This document shows positions 1 through 9,918 of a stretch of DNA of 22,096 nucleotides, piece by piece (position 1 is the stretch's first letter; the number at the start of each line of letters is the position of its first letter). Both the position numbers and the translations under genes were made by a program. The stretch comes from Candidatus Neomarinimicrobium atlanticum. Its GTDB lineage: Bacteria > Fidelibacterota > Marinisomatia > Marinisomatales > Marinisomataceae. The notes beneath the pieces are model-generated. The model was not told the origin of the DNA. It ran no database searches and saw only the letters and a list, made by a program, of their open reading frames with translations. The DNA lies in the NCBI GenBank assembly GCA_000402815.1, contig AQSA01000023.1, forward strand, positions 12,501-34,596. The letters are read 5' to 3'.

Positions 1-1066
<1,066 letters not shown>

Positions 1067-1130
1067 CAATAGTTTTTTATGACTTGTGTTTTAATATTCT
1101 GATAGAATCGCGATTAAATTTCCAGAAAGC

Positions 1131-1241
<111 letters not shown>

Positions 1242-1251
<10 letters not shown>

Positions 1252-1271
1252 TTATTTTTTCCTTATATTTG
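1242..1271 (+). promoter_or_regulatory. Possible promoter for the tsaE unit, overlapping the 5S 3' end
   Basis: TATATTTG at 1264-1271 exactly matches the Bacteroidota -7 consensus TAnnTTTG, and TTG at 1242-1244 lies 19 bases upstream, the spacing expected for the -33 element. The same bases also read as a sigma70-like TTGCCG / 16 bp / TATATT. The -33 part would lie in the last bases of the 5S gene. The predicted transcript would start only about 12 bases before the tsaE ATG. The match is by eye in AT-rich sequence, so confidence is limited. Confidence 0.4.
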
Positions 1272-1286
1272 TATATTAGGTTTAAT

Positions 1287-1712
1287 ATGCAACCAACAAA
1301 ATCATTCAGATCATCTTCTTCAGAAGAAACATTCAATTTTGCAAAGAAATTTGCTCAGTCCATAGACTACGGATCCATCATTTTATTAAAAGGAGATTTG
1401 GGTTCAGGAAAAACTACTTTTTCTAAAGGATTTTCTAAAGGATTAGGTTTTGATGACGTTATTTTATCTCCAACCTACCCTATTTTAAATGAATATAATT
1501 CTAAAGATAAGTCTTTATATCATTTTGATTTGTATCGCTTAAAATCTATGGGAGAGTTTTTAGAAATTGGAGGATTAGAATATTTAAATACCCATAAAGC
1601 AATTACATTAGTAGAGTGGCCAGAATTAATAGAGAATATTGACATGGTTAATAAAATTGAAATAGAATTTGAGCATATATCTGAAAATGAAAGATCAATA
1701 ACAGTACTATAA
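1287..1712 (+). CDS. tsaE: tRNA threonylcarbamoyladenosine biosynthesis ATPase TsaE
   Basis: TsaE is the ATPase subunit that works with TsaB and TsaD to place threonylcarbamoyl on A37 of ANN-decoding tRNAs (t6A), in the cytoplasm. The 141-residue product has the usual family length. It shows a Walker A motif GDLGSGKTT, the family signature SPTYPILNEY, then HFDLYRL and EWPE near the C terminus, all in TsaE order. The ATG at 1287 is chosen because an upstream in-frame ATG lies inside the 5S gene and would add 28 residues foreign to the family. A weak agg lies upstream. It overlaps tsaB by one base (TAATG), so the pair is probably translationally coupled. Identification is firm. Confidence 0.95.
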   Translation: MQPTKSFRSSSSEETFNFAKKFAQSIDYGSIILLKGDLGSGKTTFSKGFSKGLGFDDVILSPTYPILNEYNSKDKSLYHFDLYRLKSMGEFLEIGGLEYLNTHKAITLVEWPELIENIDMVNKIEIEFEHISENERSITVL

Positions 1713-2362
1713 TGAATATTTTAGCTATTGAATCATCCTCGAAGAAATGTAGTATTGCTATTCACTCTAATAGCACCCTACATGAATCATTTGATATCAT
1801 TAATAATGATAGTGCTACTAGCCTACCGATCATGACACAAAAAGTATTAACTACTCTTTCTTTAGAATTTAGCGATTTAGATGCTATTGCAATATCAATG
1901 GGTCCAGGATCATTTACTGGTCTTAGAGTAGGATTAAGTTATGCGAAAGGGTTGTCGCTTGCATTAGATATACCGCTTATTCCAATTTCAACTTTTGACT
2001 TACTGTTATTCCCTAATATTAAAGATATTCAAGACGAGTTAATTTCTGTTCTTATTCATTCACATGGAACTACAGTATATCAATCAAGATATATTTTGAA
2101 AAATAAAACTTATGTTTTAGAGAACGACCCTTCATCAATAACAATCAATGATATATCACATGAGAATAATGGTACCATTATGTATTCTGGTCCCGAGCAT
2201 TTAATAGATAGTATTAAAGCATTATCTTCAAAAATACACATTGTAATTCCTTCAGTATGTGATGTAATTGACATAGGAATGAAAAATTTTGATTTGTTAA
2301 AAACAAAATCTATCAACAACTTAGTACCTAACTATATAGGATCATTCAATACAGGTAAATAA
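1712..2362 (+). CDS. tsaB: tRNA threonylcarbamoyladenosine biosynthesis protein TsaB
   Basis: TsaB is the inactive Gcp/YgjD paralogue that dimerises with TsaD to form the t6A synthase core. The 216-residue protein begins MNILAIESSSKKCSIAI, the ASKHA-fold phosphate-1 strand, and carries the diagnostic MGPGSFTGLRVGLSYAKGL around residues 63-81. The C-terminal half is divergent, as is common for TsaB, and contains none of the TsaD metal-binding histidines, so it is not TsaD. It shares one base with tsaE before it and one with accD after it, and has no visible ribosome binding site, which suggests re-initiation by terminating ribosomes. TsaC and TsaD are not in this window. Confidence 0.93.
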   Translation: MNILAIESSSKKCSIAIHSNSTLHESFDIINNDSATSLPIMTQKVLTTLSLEFSDLDAIAISMGPGSFTGLRVGLSYAKGLSLALDIPLIPISTFDLLLFPNIKDIQDELISVLIHSHGTTVYQSRYILKNKTYVLENDPSSITINDISHENNGTIMYSGPEHLIDSIKALSSKIHIVIPSVCDVIDIGMKNFDLLKTKSINNLVPNYIGSFNTGK

Positions 2363-3183
2363 TGAATTGGTTTACAAGAAAAGATAAAAATATCCAAAAT
2401 TCTGCAAAGAAAGAATTGCCTAGCGACTTGTGGAAGAAATGTAATTGTGGGGAAATTCTTTATAGTCCAGAGCTAGAGTCTGCTAATTTTATTTGTCATC
2501 ATTGTAGTTTTCATTTTCCAATTTCAAGTCAAAAATATATCGATATTATTCTAGATGATGAGTATGAGGTATTGTTTGAAAATATTGTATCTACCGACAT
2601 ACTAAATTTTAAAGCTAATAAGAGTTACGAGGATATTTTAAAAGATGTACCTAGTAATAAAGAAGCAGTGGATTGTTTTTATGGATCAATCAATGATAAA
2701 AAGATAGTTATTTCAATCATGAATTTTAAATTTATTGGCGGAAGTATGGGAAGTGCTGTAGGAGAAAAAATTTCTAAGGCAATTAATTTTGCATCAGAAA
2801 AAAATTGTCCATTAATTATTTTATGTCAGTCTGGTGGCGCAAGAATGCAAGAAGGAGCACTATCACTAATGCAGCTATCTAAGATAAGCACCCATTTAGC
2901 AAAATTTGCAAAAAAGGGAGGGTTATATATTTCAATTCTCACCTATCCTACAACAGGGGGCGTGACAGCAAGCTTTGGAATGCAAGCAGATATTACAATA
3001 GCAGAGCCTAAAGCATTGATAGGGTTTGCAGGTCAGCGCGTTATTAAGCAAACAACTAATCAAGAGTTGCCGGACGATTTTCAAACTGCAGAATTTTTAT
3101 TAGAAAAAGGTTTTATAGATTTGGTAGTAGATAGAAATAATTTAAAGGATAAATTAGATAATATATTATCTATCTTAAAATGA
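2362..3183 (+). CDS. accD: Acetyl-CoA carboxylase carboxyltransferase subunit beta
   Basis: AccD, with AccA, transfers the carboxyl group from biotin-BCCP to acetyl-CoA to make malonyl-CoA, the first step of fatty acid synthesis. The 273-residue protein has the N-terminal zinc-ribbon region (residues 24-50) followed by the crotonase-like carboxyltransferase fold with GGSMGSAVGEKI, SGGARMQEGALSLMQ and the GFAGQRVIKQT segment that contacts CoA. The first zinc knuckle reads KCNCGEIL (C27-N-C29), one residue shorter than the usual C-x2-C; the second is CHHC. It overlaps tsaB by one base and guaA by four (ATGA). accA is not adjacent. Function is well supported; only the zinc site is unusual. Confidence 0.95.
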   Translation: MNWFTRKDKNIQNSAKKELPSDLWKKCNCGEILYSPELESANFICHHCSFHFPISSQKYIDIILDDEYEVLFENIVSTDILNFKANKSYEDILKDVPSNKEAVDCFYGSINDKKIVISIMNFKFIGGSMGSAVGEKISKAINFASEKNCPLIILCQSGGARMQEGALSLMQLSKISTHLAKFAKKGGLYISILTYPTTGGVTASFGMQADITIAEPKALIGFAGQRVIKQTTNQELPDDFQTAEFLLEKGFIDLVVDRNNLKDKLDNILSILK

Positions 3184-4724
3184 ATAATAATACAATCATC
3201 ATTCTAGACTTTGGATCTCAATATACTCAGCTTATTGCACGACGCATAAGAGAGATTGGAGTGTTTTCTGCGGTACTTCCTTGCGATGTTGATATAGAAA
3301 AGATTCATTCAATTAATCCTAGCGGTATTATTTTATCTGGAGGTCCAGAAACAGTTACAAAAGCAAATACCCCTAAAATTAATAAAGCCTTATTTGATTC
3401 TGATATCCCACTTTTAGGTATTTGTTATGGAATGCAAACAATGGCTCAAGAATTGAATGGAGTCGTTGTTAGTTCTGATAAAAGAGAATTTGGTCATGCC
3501 AATATAAGGATGGCAGAAGCATCGATTTTGTTTGAGGGAGTTAATTTAACTGAAGATTCTTTAGATGTGTGGATGAGCCATGGAGACAAGGTTGAGCAAT
3601 TGCCTAGTAATTTTAGTACCATTGCACAATCTGATAACTGTCCAATTGCTGGTTTTCAGAATGAACGGAAGTCATGGTTTGGATTACAGTTTCACCCAGA
3701 AGTAACGCACACTAATCAAGGCGCAAAAATTTTGAGTAACTTTGTTTATTTGGTTTGTAAATGTAAAAAGAATTGGGAGACATCAGACATTATAGAGTCG
3801 ATGGTTTCTTCAGTAAAAGATCAAGTAGGCAACGATAAAGTCCTGCTTGGCTTGTCAGGAGGAGTAGATTCTTCTGTAGTTGCAATGCTATTAGACAAAT
3901 GTATTAAAGAAAATCTAATTTGTATTTTTGTAGATCATGGTTTATTAAGATTGAACGAAGTAGAAGAAGTCATGACTACGTTCCAAGATTTAGGAATTAA
4001 TATTCAACTATCAGAAGCTAGTGATATTTTTCTTAGTCGACTAAAAGGTGTAACAGATCCGGAAAAGAAAAGAATCATTATTGGTAATACTTTTATTGAT
4101 GTATTTGAAAAAGAAGCAAATAAGATAAAAGATATACAATGGCTTGCACAAGGCACTATTTATCCAGATGTAATTGAGTCATCATCTGATGGAGATAAAT
4201 CTAGCGTAATCAAATCTCATCATAATGTGGGTGGATTGCCAGAAAGAATGGATTTAAAGTTAGTAGAGCCTATTAGAGATTTATTCAAAGATGAAGTGAA
4301 AAAGATTGGAAAAGAATTAGATACCCCAGAGCAAATTTTAAAAAGACATCCATTTCCTGGCCCTGGATTAGGTATTAGAATTATGGGAGAAGTAACAAAA
4401 GATAGAATTCATGTGCTACAAAAAGCAGATAAAATTTTTATTGATGAATTAAAGAAAGCTAGTTTGTATGATTCTCTTAGCCAGGCATTCGTTGTTTATC
4501 TTCCTGTAAAATCAGTAGGTGTTGTTGGTGATGAAAGACGTTATGAAGATGTCTTGGCTTTAAGAGCAGTGCAGACAGTTGATTTTATGACAGCCACATG
4601 GGCTCACCTTCCTTATGACTTCATTGGAAAAGTTTCTAATCGCATTGTTAATGAAATCTCAACAGTCAGTAGAGTAGTCTATGATTGTACAGGAAAGCCA
4701 CCTGCCACAATTGAATGGGAATAG
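3180..4724 (+). CDS. guaA: GMP synthase (glutamine-hydrolysing)
   Basis: GuaA converts XMP to GMP using ATP and ammonia taken from glutamine, the last step of guanine nucleotide synthesis. At 514 residues it has normal length and all three parts. The class I glutamine amidotransferase domain carries the nucleophile C82 in GICYGMQ and the H172/E174 pair in FHPEVTH. The ATP pyrophosphatase P-loop SGGVDSS lies at 226-232. The C-terminal dimerisation domain includes RHPFPGPGLGIRI and ends with the typical GKPPATIEWE. The start overlaps accD by four bases with no ribosome binding site. The next gene starts one base after its stop codon. Nothing suggests loss of activity. Confidence 0.98.
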   Translation: MNNNTIIILDFGSQYTQLIARRIREIGVFSAVLPCDVDIEKIHSINPSGIILSGGPETVTKANTPKINKALFDSDIPLLGICYGMQTMAQELNGVVVSSDKREFGHANIRMAEASILFEGVNLTEDSLDVWMSHGDKVEQLPSNFSTIAQSDNCPIAGFQNERKSWFGLQFHPEVTHTNQGAKILSNFVYLVCKCKKNWETSDIIESMVSSVKDQVGNDKVLLGLSGGVDSSVVAMLLDKCIKENLICIFVDHGLLRLNEVEEVMTTFQDLGINIQLSEASDIFLSRLKGVTDPEKKRIIIGNTFIDVFEKEANKIKDIQWLAQGTIYPDVIESSSDGDKSSVIKSHHNVGGLPERMDLKLVEPIRDLFKDEVKKIGKELDTPEQILKRHPFPGPGLGIRIMGEVTKDRIHVLQKADKIFIDELKKASLYDSLSQAFVVYLPVKSVGVVGDERRYEDVLALRAVQTVDFMTATWAHLPYDFIGKVSNRIVNEISTVSRVVYDCTGKPPATIEWE

Positions 4725-4725
4725 T

Positions 4726-6378
4726 ATGAGAAAAGCTATAGTGACTACATTTTTTTTGTTATTTATAGGTTTTTTCGTTTGGCAAAATAGAATTAACATT
4801 GCTGTATGGGCTATTCCAAAAATTTTAAATATTACAACACCAGTATTATCTGAAGGATCTTCTAATTGGCAAGAAGGCCCATCTCTTAAAGATAAAATAT
4901 CAGACAAAAGACCCAATATTATTCTTATCCTTGCAGATGACTTAGGATTTAATGATGTGTCTCTATATAACGGAGGAGCAGGAAGTGGTTCATTAATAAC
5001 TCCCAATATTGATCAAATTGCAAAGGATGGAGTAATGTTTGAAAATGGATATGCAGCTAATGCAATGTGCGCTCCATCAAGAGCGTCGATTATGACAGGC
5101 CGTTATTCAACACGATTTGGATTTGAATTCACTCCACTTTTTCCAGGTGCTGTGCAGCTGATGAAATGGATTTCTGATATTCAAGATGATGAGCTTAAGA
5201 TTGAAATAGAAGAAAAATTATATGAAGATGCAAAGGATATATTTTCTGCTGGTATTCCTACCGAAGAAATTACTATTGCTGAAGTATTGAAAGATGCAGG
5301 TTATTATACAGCTCATATTGGAAAATGGCATTTAGGAAAAGTAGATGGAAGCCATCCTAATGATCAAGGATTTGATGATAGTTTATTTATGGAAGGTGGA
5401 CTTTATTTGCCTGAAAATGATAAAAGTGTTGTCAATGCAAAAACTGATCATCCTGTAGATAGTATGGTGTGGGCTAAAGGTCAATTCAGTGCATCTTTTA
5501 ACAAGAATCCGAGTTTTGCTCCGAGTGGATATCTTACTGATTACTATACAGATGAAGCAATTCAAGTAATAGAAAAAAATAAGCATAGACCATTTTTCTT
5601 ATACTTAGCACATTGGGCAGTGCACAATCCTTTACAGGCCTTAAAGAGCGATGTAGCAGCTATTAGGCATCATACAACAGGACATAATTTACAAGTCTAT
5701 TCAGGTATGATTACGGCATTAGATAGAAGTGTAGGACGCATTGTTGATGCCTTAGAGAAAAATGGATTAACAGATAATACATTAATTATTATTACAAGTG
5801 ATAATGGAGGAGCAAGTTATATAGAGCTTGCTGATATCAATGACCCTTATCGTGGATGGAAGCTTACTCATTTTGAAGGAGGGACACATATTCCATTTAT
5901 GGCTAAGTGGCCTAATCAAATTCAAGCTGGAACTAAATTTATACCTGCGGTACATCATAATGATATTTTTCAAACTATTGCAGCTGCAGGAAATGCTAAA
6001 GTTCCTACCGACAGAGTATTAGACGGAGTAGACTTCTTACCTTTTATAAATGGATCAAAAGATGAAATTTTGCATGAAACATTATTCTGGAGACAAGGAC
6101 ATCAACAAACGGTACTGCATCAAGGTTGGAAATTAATTAGAACAAACAAAGCTGAACAAAAATGGCTATTTCATCTTGAAGAAGATCCAACTGAGCAAAA
6201 TAATCTTGTATCCGATTATCCAGATAAAGTACAATTATTAGAGCAGTTACTAGATAAACATAATCTAGAGCAAGTAGAACCATTGTGGCCAAGCGTTGCT
6301 AATGTACCCATATTAATTGATAAACATGCAGGTGAAAAATATGAAAAAGATGATGAATATATTTATTGGCCAAATTGA
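4726..6378 (+). CDS. Membrane-anchored sulfatase (arylsulfatase type)
   Basis: This is a type I (formylglycine-dependent) sulfatase that should hydrolyse sulfate esters outside the cytoplasm; the substrate cannot be told from sequence. In the 550-residue product the metal-binding ADD (70-72), the modification motif CAPSRASIMTGR with C115 as the residue to become formylglycine, HIGKWHLG (K200, H202) and TSDNGG (about 357-362) are all present, so it looks active. A hydrophobic N terminus (about 5-20) without a clear cleavage site suggests an uncleaved anchor. The start at 4726 is chosen because it follows the guaA stop by one base and puts the hydrophobic segment at the N terminus; an in-frame ATG 45 bases upstream lies within guaA. 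No formylglycine-generating enzyme is nearby. It sits among housekeeping genes rather than in a polysaccharide utilisation cluster. Confidence 0.9.
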   Translation: MRKAIVTTFFLLFIGFFVWQNRINIAVWAIPKILNITTPVLSEGSSNWQEGPSLKDKISDKRPNIILILADDLGFNDVSLYNGGAGSGSLITPNIDQIAKDGVMFENGYAANAMCAPSRASIMTGRYSTRFGFEFTPLFPGAVQLMKWISDIQDDELKIEIEEKLYEDAKDIFSAGIPTEEITIAEVLKDAGYYTAHIGKWHLGKVDGSHPNDQGFDDSLFMEGGLYLPENDKSVVNAKTDHPVDSMVWAKGQFSASFNKNPSFAPSGYLTDYYTDEAIQVIEKNKHRPFFLYLAHWAVHNPLQALKSDVAAIRHHTTGHNLQVYSGMITALDRSVGRIVDALEKNGLTDNTLIIITSDNGGASYIELADINDPYRGWKLTHFEGGTHIPFMAKWPNQIQAGTKFIPAVHHNDIFQTIAAAGNAKVPTDRVLDGVDFLPFINGSKDEILHETLFWRQGHQQTVLHQGWKLIRTNKAEQKWLFHLEEDPTEQNNLVSDYPDKVQLLEQLLDKHNLEQVEPLWPSVANVPILIDKHAGEKYEKDDEYIYWPN

Positions 6379-6383
6379 TTATT

Positions 6384-6878
6384 ATGGATAAATCAGATTT
6401 CATATCAATCCAATCATTTAACAATTCATATATCTCCGATTTTTATGCCTTAAATAAAGAATGGATTGAAGAATCTTGGCATTTAGAAGAGTCAGATATA
6501 AACGATCTATCTAATCCTCAAAAGTATATTATTGATAAGGGTGGAGAAGTATTCTTTGCCATTAAAAATGATAAGGTGATTGGTACCGCTGCAATGGTAT
6601 ATGCAGATAATAAAATATTTGAGTTAGCAAAAATGACAGTAGCAGAAGATTGTCGCGGACTTGGAGTAGCTAATAAATTAATGGATAGATGTATTGAGTT
6701 TGCAAAAGAAAAGGCTGCAGATAAAATTTTTTTAATTACAAATAGCTCTTTAGTGATAGCAAGGAACTTATATGATAAATATGGATTCAAAGAAATAGTA
6801 CTAGATTCTAATAAATATGGTGATAGGGGAAATGTTAAAATGAGCTTATATTTGAATGAAAAATCATGTGTGGAATAG
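6384..6878 (+). CDS. GNAT family N-acetyltransferase
   Basis: This is a single-domain acetyltransferase of 164 residues using acetyl-CoA; the acceptor is unknown. The core GNAT fold is visible: a beta4 strand ELAKMTVAEDCRG, the pyrophosphate-binding loop CRGLGVANKLM (R/Q-x-x-G-x-A type), and the C-terminal NLYDKYGFKEI. The N-terminal part (ALNKEWIEESW...) resembles a widespread uncharacterised bacterial GNAT group. The ATG at 6384 is preferred; an in-frame TTG at 6366 would overlap the sulfatase. It overlaps the glmS start by 13 bases, so expression of the two is probably linked. A role in amino-sugar acetylation is conceivable but unsupported by specific residues. Confidence 0.88.
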   Translation: MDKSDFISIQSFNNSYISDFYALNKEWIEESWHLEESDINDLSNPQKYIIDKGGEVFFAIKNDKVIGTAAMVYADNKIFELAKMTVAEDCRGLGVANKLMDRCIEFAKEKAADKIFLITNSSLVIARNLYDKYGFKEIVLDSNKYGDRGNVKMSLYLNEKSCVE

Positions 6879-8740
6879 TAGCATATAAAGGTAAAAAAGT
6901 TTGCTTCCCAATTTTATTAAATGGGTTAAAAAAGCTAGAATATCGTGGATATGATTCTGCGGGAGTAGCTTGCCTTATGAATAATAAAATTCATATTACA
7001 AAACGTGCAGGTAAAGTAAAAGAGCTTGAAAATGCTATTAATAATAAGCAATCTTCAAAAAACTGTGGTGGCTTAGGTATTGCTCATACGAGATGGGCAA
7101 CGCATGGAGAGCCAAATCAAAAAAATGCACATCCTCATGTAGATGCGAGTAAAAAAATTACTCTTGTACATAATGGAATCATTGAAAATTATGACCCTAT
7201 TAAGAAATTTCTTAAATCAAAAAAAATAAAATTTAAATCTGATACAGATACCGAAGTCTTAGTGCAACTAATTGGCTATTTTTATAAAGATGGAAAACTA
7301 GATTTTGAAAAATCCGTTCGCGCAGCATTGCAAAGAGTTGATGGTGCATATGCTATTGTTGTTTTAAATGCTGATTTTCCAGATATGATGATTGCAGCTC
7401 GAAAGGGAAGTCCATTAGTGTTAGGTCTTAAAGATAATGAGTTTTTTATAGGTAGCGATGTATCTCCTATTATTAAACATACACAGCAAATTACCTATCT
7501 GAATGATAGTGAAATGGCGGTGATTAATGGAGATGGTTATGAAATAAAATCTGTTGATAAGGATGTATCTTTGCCAAAAAAAGTGGAAAAGATTGACTAT
7601 AAAATTGATGATTTTGATAAAGGAAAATTCCAATATTTCATGCATAAAGAAATTCACGAACAGGTGGACACTATTCTTAATACTTTAAAAGGTAGATCTA
7701 CAAAGAGTAGCGTATTATTACATGGATTATCAGAGTACTGGGAAGAAATAAACGTAGCTGAAAAGATCTATATTACTGCTTGCGGAACATCGTGGCATGC
7801 AGGACTTATTGGTAAGAATTTAATTGAAAGATTTGCAGAAGTTCCTGTTCATGTAGAGTATGCATCGGAGTTTCGATACAATCACAGTATTATGGATAAT
7901 AAAACTGTTGTAATTGCTATATCTCAATCAGGAGAGACGGCCGATACATTAGCCGCTATTGCCAAAGCAAATGATTTTGGTGCCATTACAATAGGAATAT
8001 GTAATGTCCCAGGTAGTTCTGTATCAAGAGAAACAAAGTGTGGAATTCATACAAGATGTGGACATGAAATTGGTGTAGCCTCTACAAAAGCATTTACAGC
8101 ACAAATTTCTGTTCTATACTTACTTGCATTAAAGCTTGCAGATAGCAAAAAGAAAATAACAAGCCATGTATTGAAAAAGCACTTAAATATGTCAGGCTAT
8201 GAGAAATCAGCTGTAGGCCTTAATCCCTATGGTACAAAAGCTATTAAGTCCTTGCTCAGAAAAGAAAAATCAATTAATAAAATGGCACAAAAGTATAAGA
8301 ATGCTTCAGATTTTCTCTATCTTGGAAGAGGATTAAATTTTCCAATTGCACTTGAAGGCGCTTTAAAGCTTAAAGAAATTTCTTATATTCACGCAGAAGG
8401 CTATCCTGCAGCAGAAATGAAGCATGGACCAATCGCGCTAGTAGATAAAAATATGCCAAATGTGTTCATCGTTCCAAAAGATAAGACTTATGATAAGATC
8501 ATATCTAATATTGAAGAGATAAAATCTCGTAAAGGAAAAATTATTATTATTACAGATTCTAAGGACAAAATTTTAAGAGATTTAGCAGATGATTTAATCT
8601 TAATTCCAAAAACAAATCAGTATCTATTTGTTATATTAGCTACTATTGCATTACAATTATTTTCATATTTTATTGCTGTCGCTAAAGGTTGTGATGTAGA
8701 TCAACCTAGAAATCTTGCAAAAAGTGTAACAGTTGAATAA
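6866..8740 (+). CDS. glmS: Glutamine--fructose-6-phosphate aminotransferase (isomerising)
   Basis: GlmS makes glucosamine-6-phosphate from fructose-6-phosphate and glutamine, the first committed step toward UDP-GlcNAc for peptidoglycan and lipopolysaccharide. The 624-residue protein starts MCGIVAYKG, exposing the catalytic cysteine after methionine removal. It carries EYRGYDSAG, HTRWATHG and VHNGIIEN of the Ntn amidotransferase domain, then two SIS domains with CGTSWHAG, SQSGETADT, STKAFTAQ, EGYPAAEMKHGPIAL and the terminal DQPRNLAKSVTVE. It is slightly longer than the E. coli enzyme. No glmS ribozyme is possible immediately upstream because that sequence is the GNAT coding region. The next 72 bases are non-coding, so this probably ends the transcription unit. 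Confidence 0.97.
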   Translation: MCGIVAYKGKKVCFPILLNGLKKLEYRGYDSAGVACLMNNKIHITKRAGKVKELENAINNKQSSKNCGGLGIAHTRWATHGEPNQKNAHPHVDASKKITLVHNGIIENYDPIKKFLKSKKIKFKSDTDTEVLVQLIGYFYKDGKLDFEKSVRAALQRVDGAYAIVVLNADFPDMMIAARKGSPLVLGLKDNEFFIGSDVSPIIKHTQQITYLNDSEMAVINGDGYEIKSVDKDVSLPKKVEKIDYKIDDFDKGKFQYFMHKEIHEQVDTILNTLKGRSTKSSVLLHGLSEYWEEINVAEKIYITACGTSWHAGLIGKNLIERFAEVPVHVEYASEFRYNHSIMDNKTVVIAISQSGETADTLAAIAKANDFGAITIGICNVPGSSVSRETKCGIHTRCGHEIGVASTKAFTAQISVLYLLALKLADSKKKITSHVLKKHLNMSGYEKSAVGLNPYGTKAIKSLLRKEKSINKMAQKYKNASDFLYLGRGLNFPIALEGALKLKEISYIHAEGYPAAEMKHGPIALVDKNMPNVFIVPKDKTYDKIISNIEEIKSRKGKIIIITDSKDKILRDLADDLILIPKTNQYLFVILATIALQLFSYFIAVAKGCDVDQPRNLAKSVTVE

Positions 8741-8776
8741 GTCAGATTTCTAGATTAGTCATCCTCTAAAAAACTA

Positions 8777-8807
8777 CTTATTCTTTCCATTCTTTTTTTT
8801 ATATTTA
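8777..8807 (+). promoter_or_regulatory. Possible promoter upstream of the DUF2855 gene
   Basis: The 72-base gap after glmS (8741-8812) is AT-rich with a T-run and no convincing terminator hairpin. TATATTTA at 8800-8807 differs by one base from TAnnTTTG, with a weak CTTA 19 bases upstream in place of TTG. It ends five bases before the ATG, so a transcript from it would be nearly leaderless. The main support is the resemblance in position to the elements before tsaE and before the TPR gene. Confidence 0.25.
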
Positions 8808-8812
8808 ATCAG

Positions 8813-9910
8813 ATGAAGCAATTACAAACTCATAAAAAAGATCTCAATAAAGCTAGAGTCATCTCAAAACAAATCGACAATGATATTGGGCCAGGTGAAG
8901 TTCTGCTTAGAATAGAGAAATTTTCATTCACAGCTAACAATGTAACTTATGGAGTTGCAGGAGATACGATTGGTTATTGGAAATTCTTTCCTGCTATAGA
9001 GAATTCAGACAATTCATGGGGTTGTATTCCAGTGTGGGGTTTTGCTGAAGTAATTATATCGAACAATGAAAATATTGAACACGGCGAAAGAGTCTTTGGC
9101 TATTTTCCACCAGGAAGTACTTTAATTGTAAAACCAACAAATGTTTCAAAGCAAAATTTTATAGATGGTAAAGAGCATCGTAATGAATTACCTCGTGTTT
9201 ATAATAATTATGTTAGGATCAATGCAGAAAGAAATTATGATATCTCAATGGACAATATAAGAGCTTTACTTTTTCCGCTTCATATTACCGCTTTTTGTTT
9301 GTGTGACGCATTGGAAGAACGCAATTATGAGGGTGCATCTCAAGTTATTATAATCAGCGCATCAAGCAAAACGGCAATTGGTTTGGCTCAAGGATTATCT
9401 GAAAAAAAAGATACTCCAAAGATAGTTGGTTTAACGTCAGAGAATAATATCCAGTTTGTAAAAAACTTAGATTGTTATGATGAAGTCATTTCTTATGATA
9501 ATTTAAAAGATATAGGTAATGAGTTATCAGTTATGGTTGATATGTCTGGAAATCAATCTATTCTATCTTCTTTACAAAAATTTTTAGGAAATAAAATGCT
9601 TAAATGTCTAACAGTTGGAATGACTCATTGGGATAAAAGTAGTACCGCAGAAGAAACGCTTGCTCAAGCTGAATTACAAGAAAGAACGGAGTTCTTTTTT
9701 GCGCCTACCCATATTCAGAAAAGGTATAATGATTGGGGAAAGAAAGGTTATAATGAAAAAACTACTATTTTTATGAGTGCCAGAGCTAAGCAAAGCCTTA
9801 ATTGGATGACAATAAAGGAAATTTCTGGATTAGATAATTTTATACAAACTTACGAAGAAATAGTTAGCGGAAATATTAATCCCAATGAAGGAATAGTAGT
9901 TTTGCTTTAA
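8813..9910 (+). CDS. DUF2855 family protein (MDR-like oxidoreductase fold)
   Basis: This 365-residue cytoplasmic protein resembles the DUF2855 family, a divergent relative of medium-chain dehydrogenases/reductases. Recognisable parts are the N-terminal GEVLLRIEKFSFTANNVTYG (close to 25-45), the substrate-cap region with IPVWGFAEVI and GERVFGYFPPGS, and a Rossmann-like stretch QVIIISASSKTAIGLAQGL (about 179-197) in place of the usual GxGxxG. The lack of a glycine-rich nucleotide motif and of zinc ligands makes catalytic type uncertain. Related proteins are mostly uncharacterised. It starts a new unit after the glmS gap, with no ribosome binding site, and is followed eight bases later by the SMR gene. 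Confidence 0.75.
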   Translation: MKQLQTHKKDLNKARVISKQIDNDIGPGEVLLRIEKFSFTANNVTYGVAGDTIGYWKFFPAIENSDNSWGCIPVWGFAEVIISNNENIEHGERVFGYFPPGSTLIVKPTNVSKQNFIDGKEHRNELPRVYNNYVRINAERNYDISMDNIRALLFPLHITAFCLCDALEERNYEGASQVIIISASSKTAIGLAQGLSEKKDTPKIVGLTSENNIQFVKNLDCYDEVISYDNLKDIGNELSVMVDMSGNQSILSSLQKFLGNKMLKCLTVGMTHWDKSSTAEETLAQAELQERTEFFFAPTHIQKRYNDWGKKGYNEKTTIFMSARAKQSLNWMTIKEISGLDNFIQTYEEIVSGNINPNEGIVVLL

Positions 9911-9918
9911 ATTCAAAA

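Noticed and set aside
1084..1108. Promoter-like ttgtgt and tagaat in the 23S-5S spacer
   Set aside because: The spacing is only 13 bases and an internal promoter between 23S and 5S is not expected.
1419..1442. Perfect 12-base tandem repeat (ttttctaaagga twice) in tsaE
   Set aside because: It encodes FSKGFSKG, which aligns with the normal helix after Walker A without adding length, so it is not a recent insertion.
8741..8812. tRNA, riboswitch or terminator in the gap after glmS
   Set aside because: No cloverleaf, conserved riboswitch core or GC-rich hairpin; only AT-rich sequence with a T-run.
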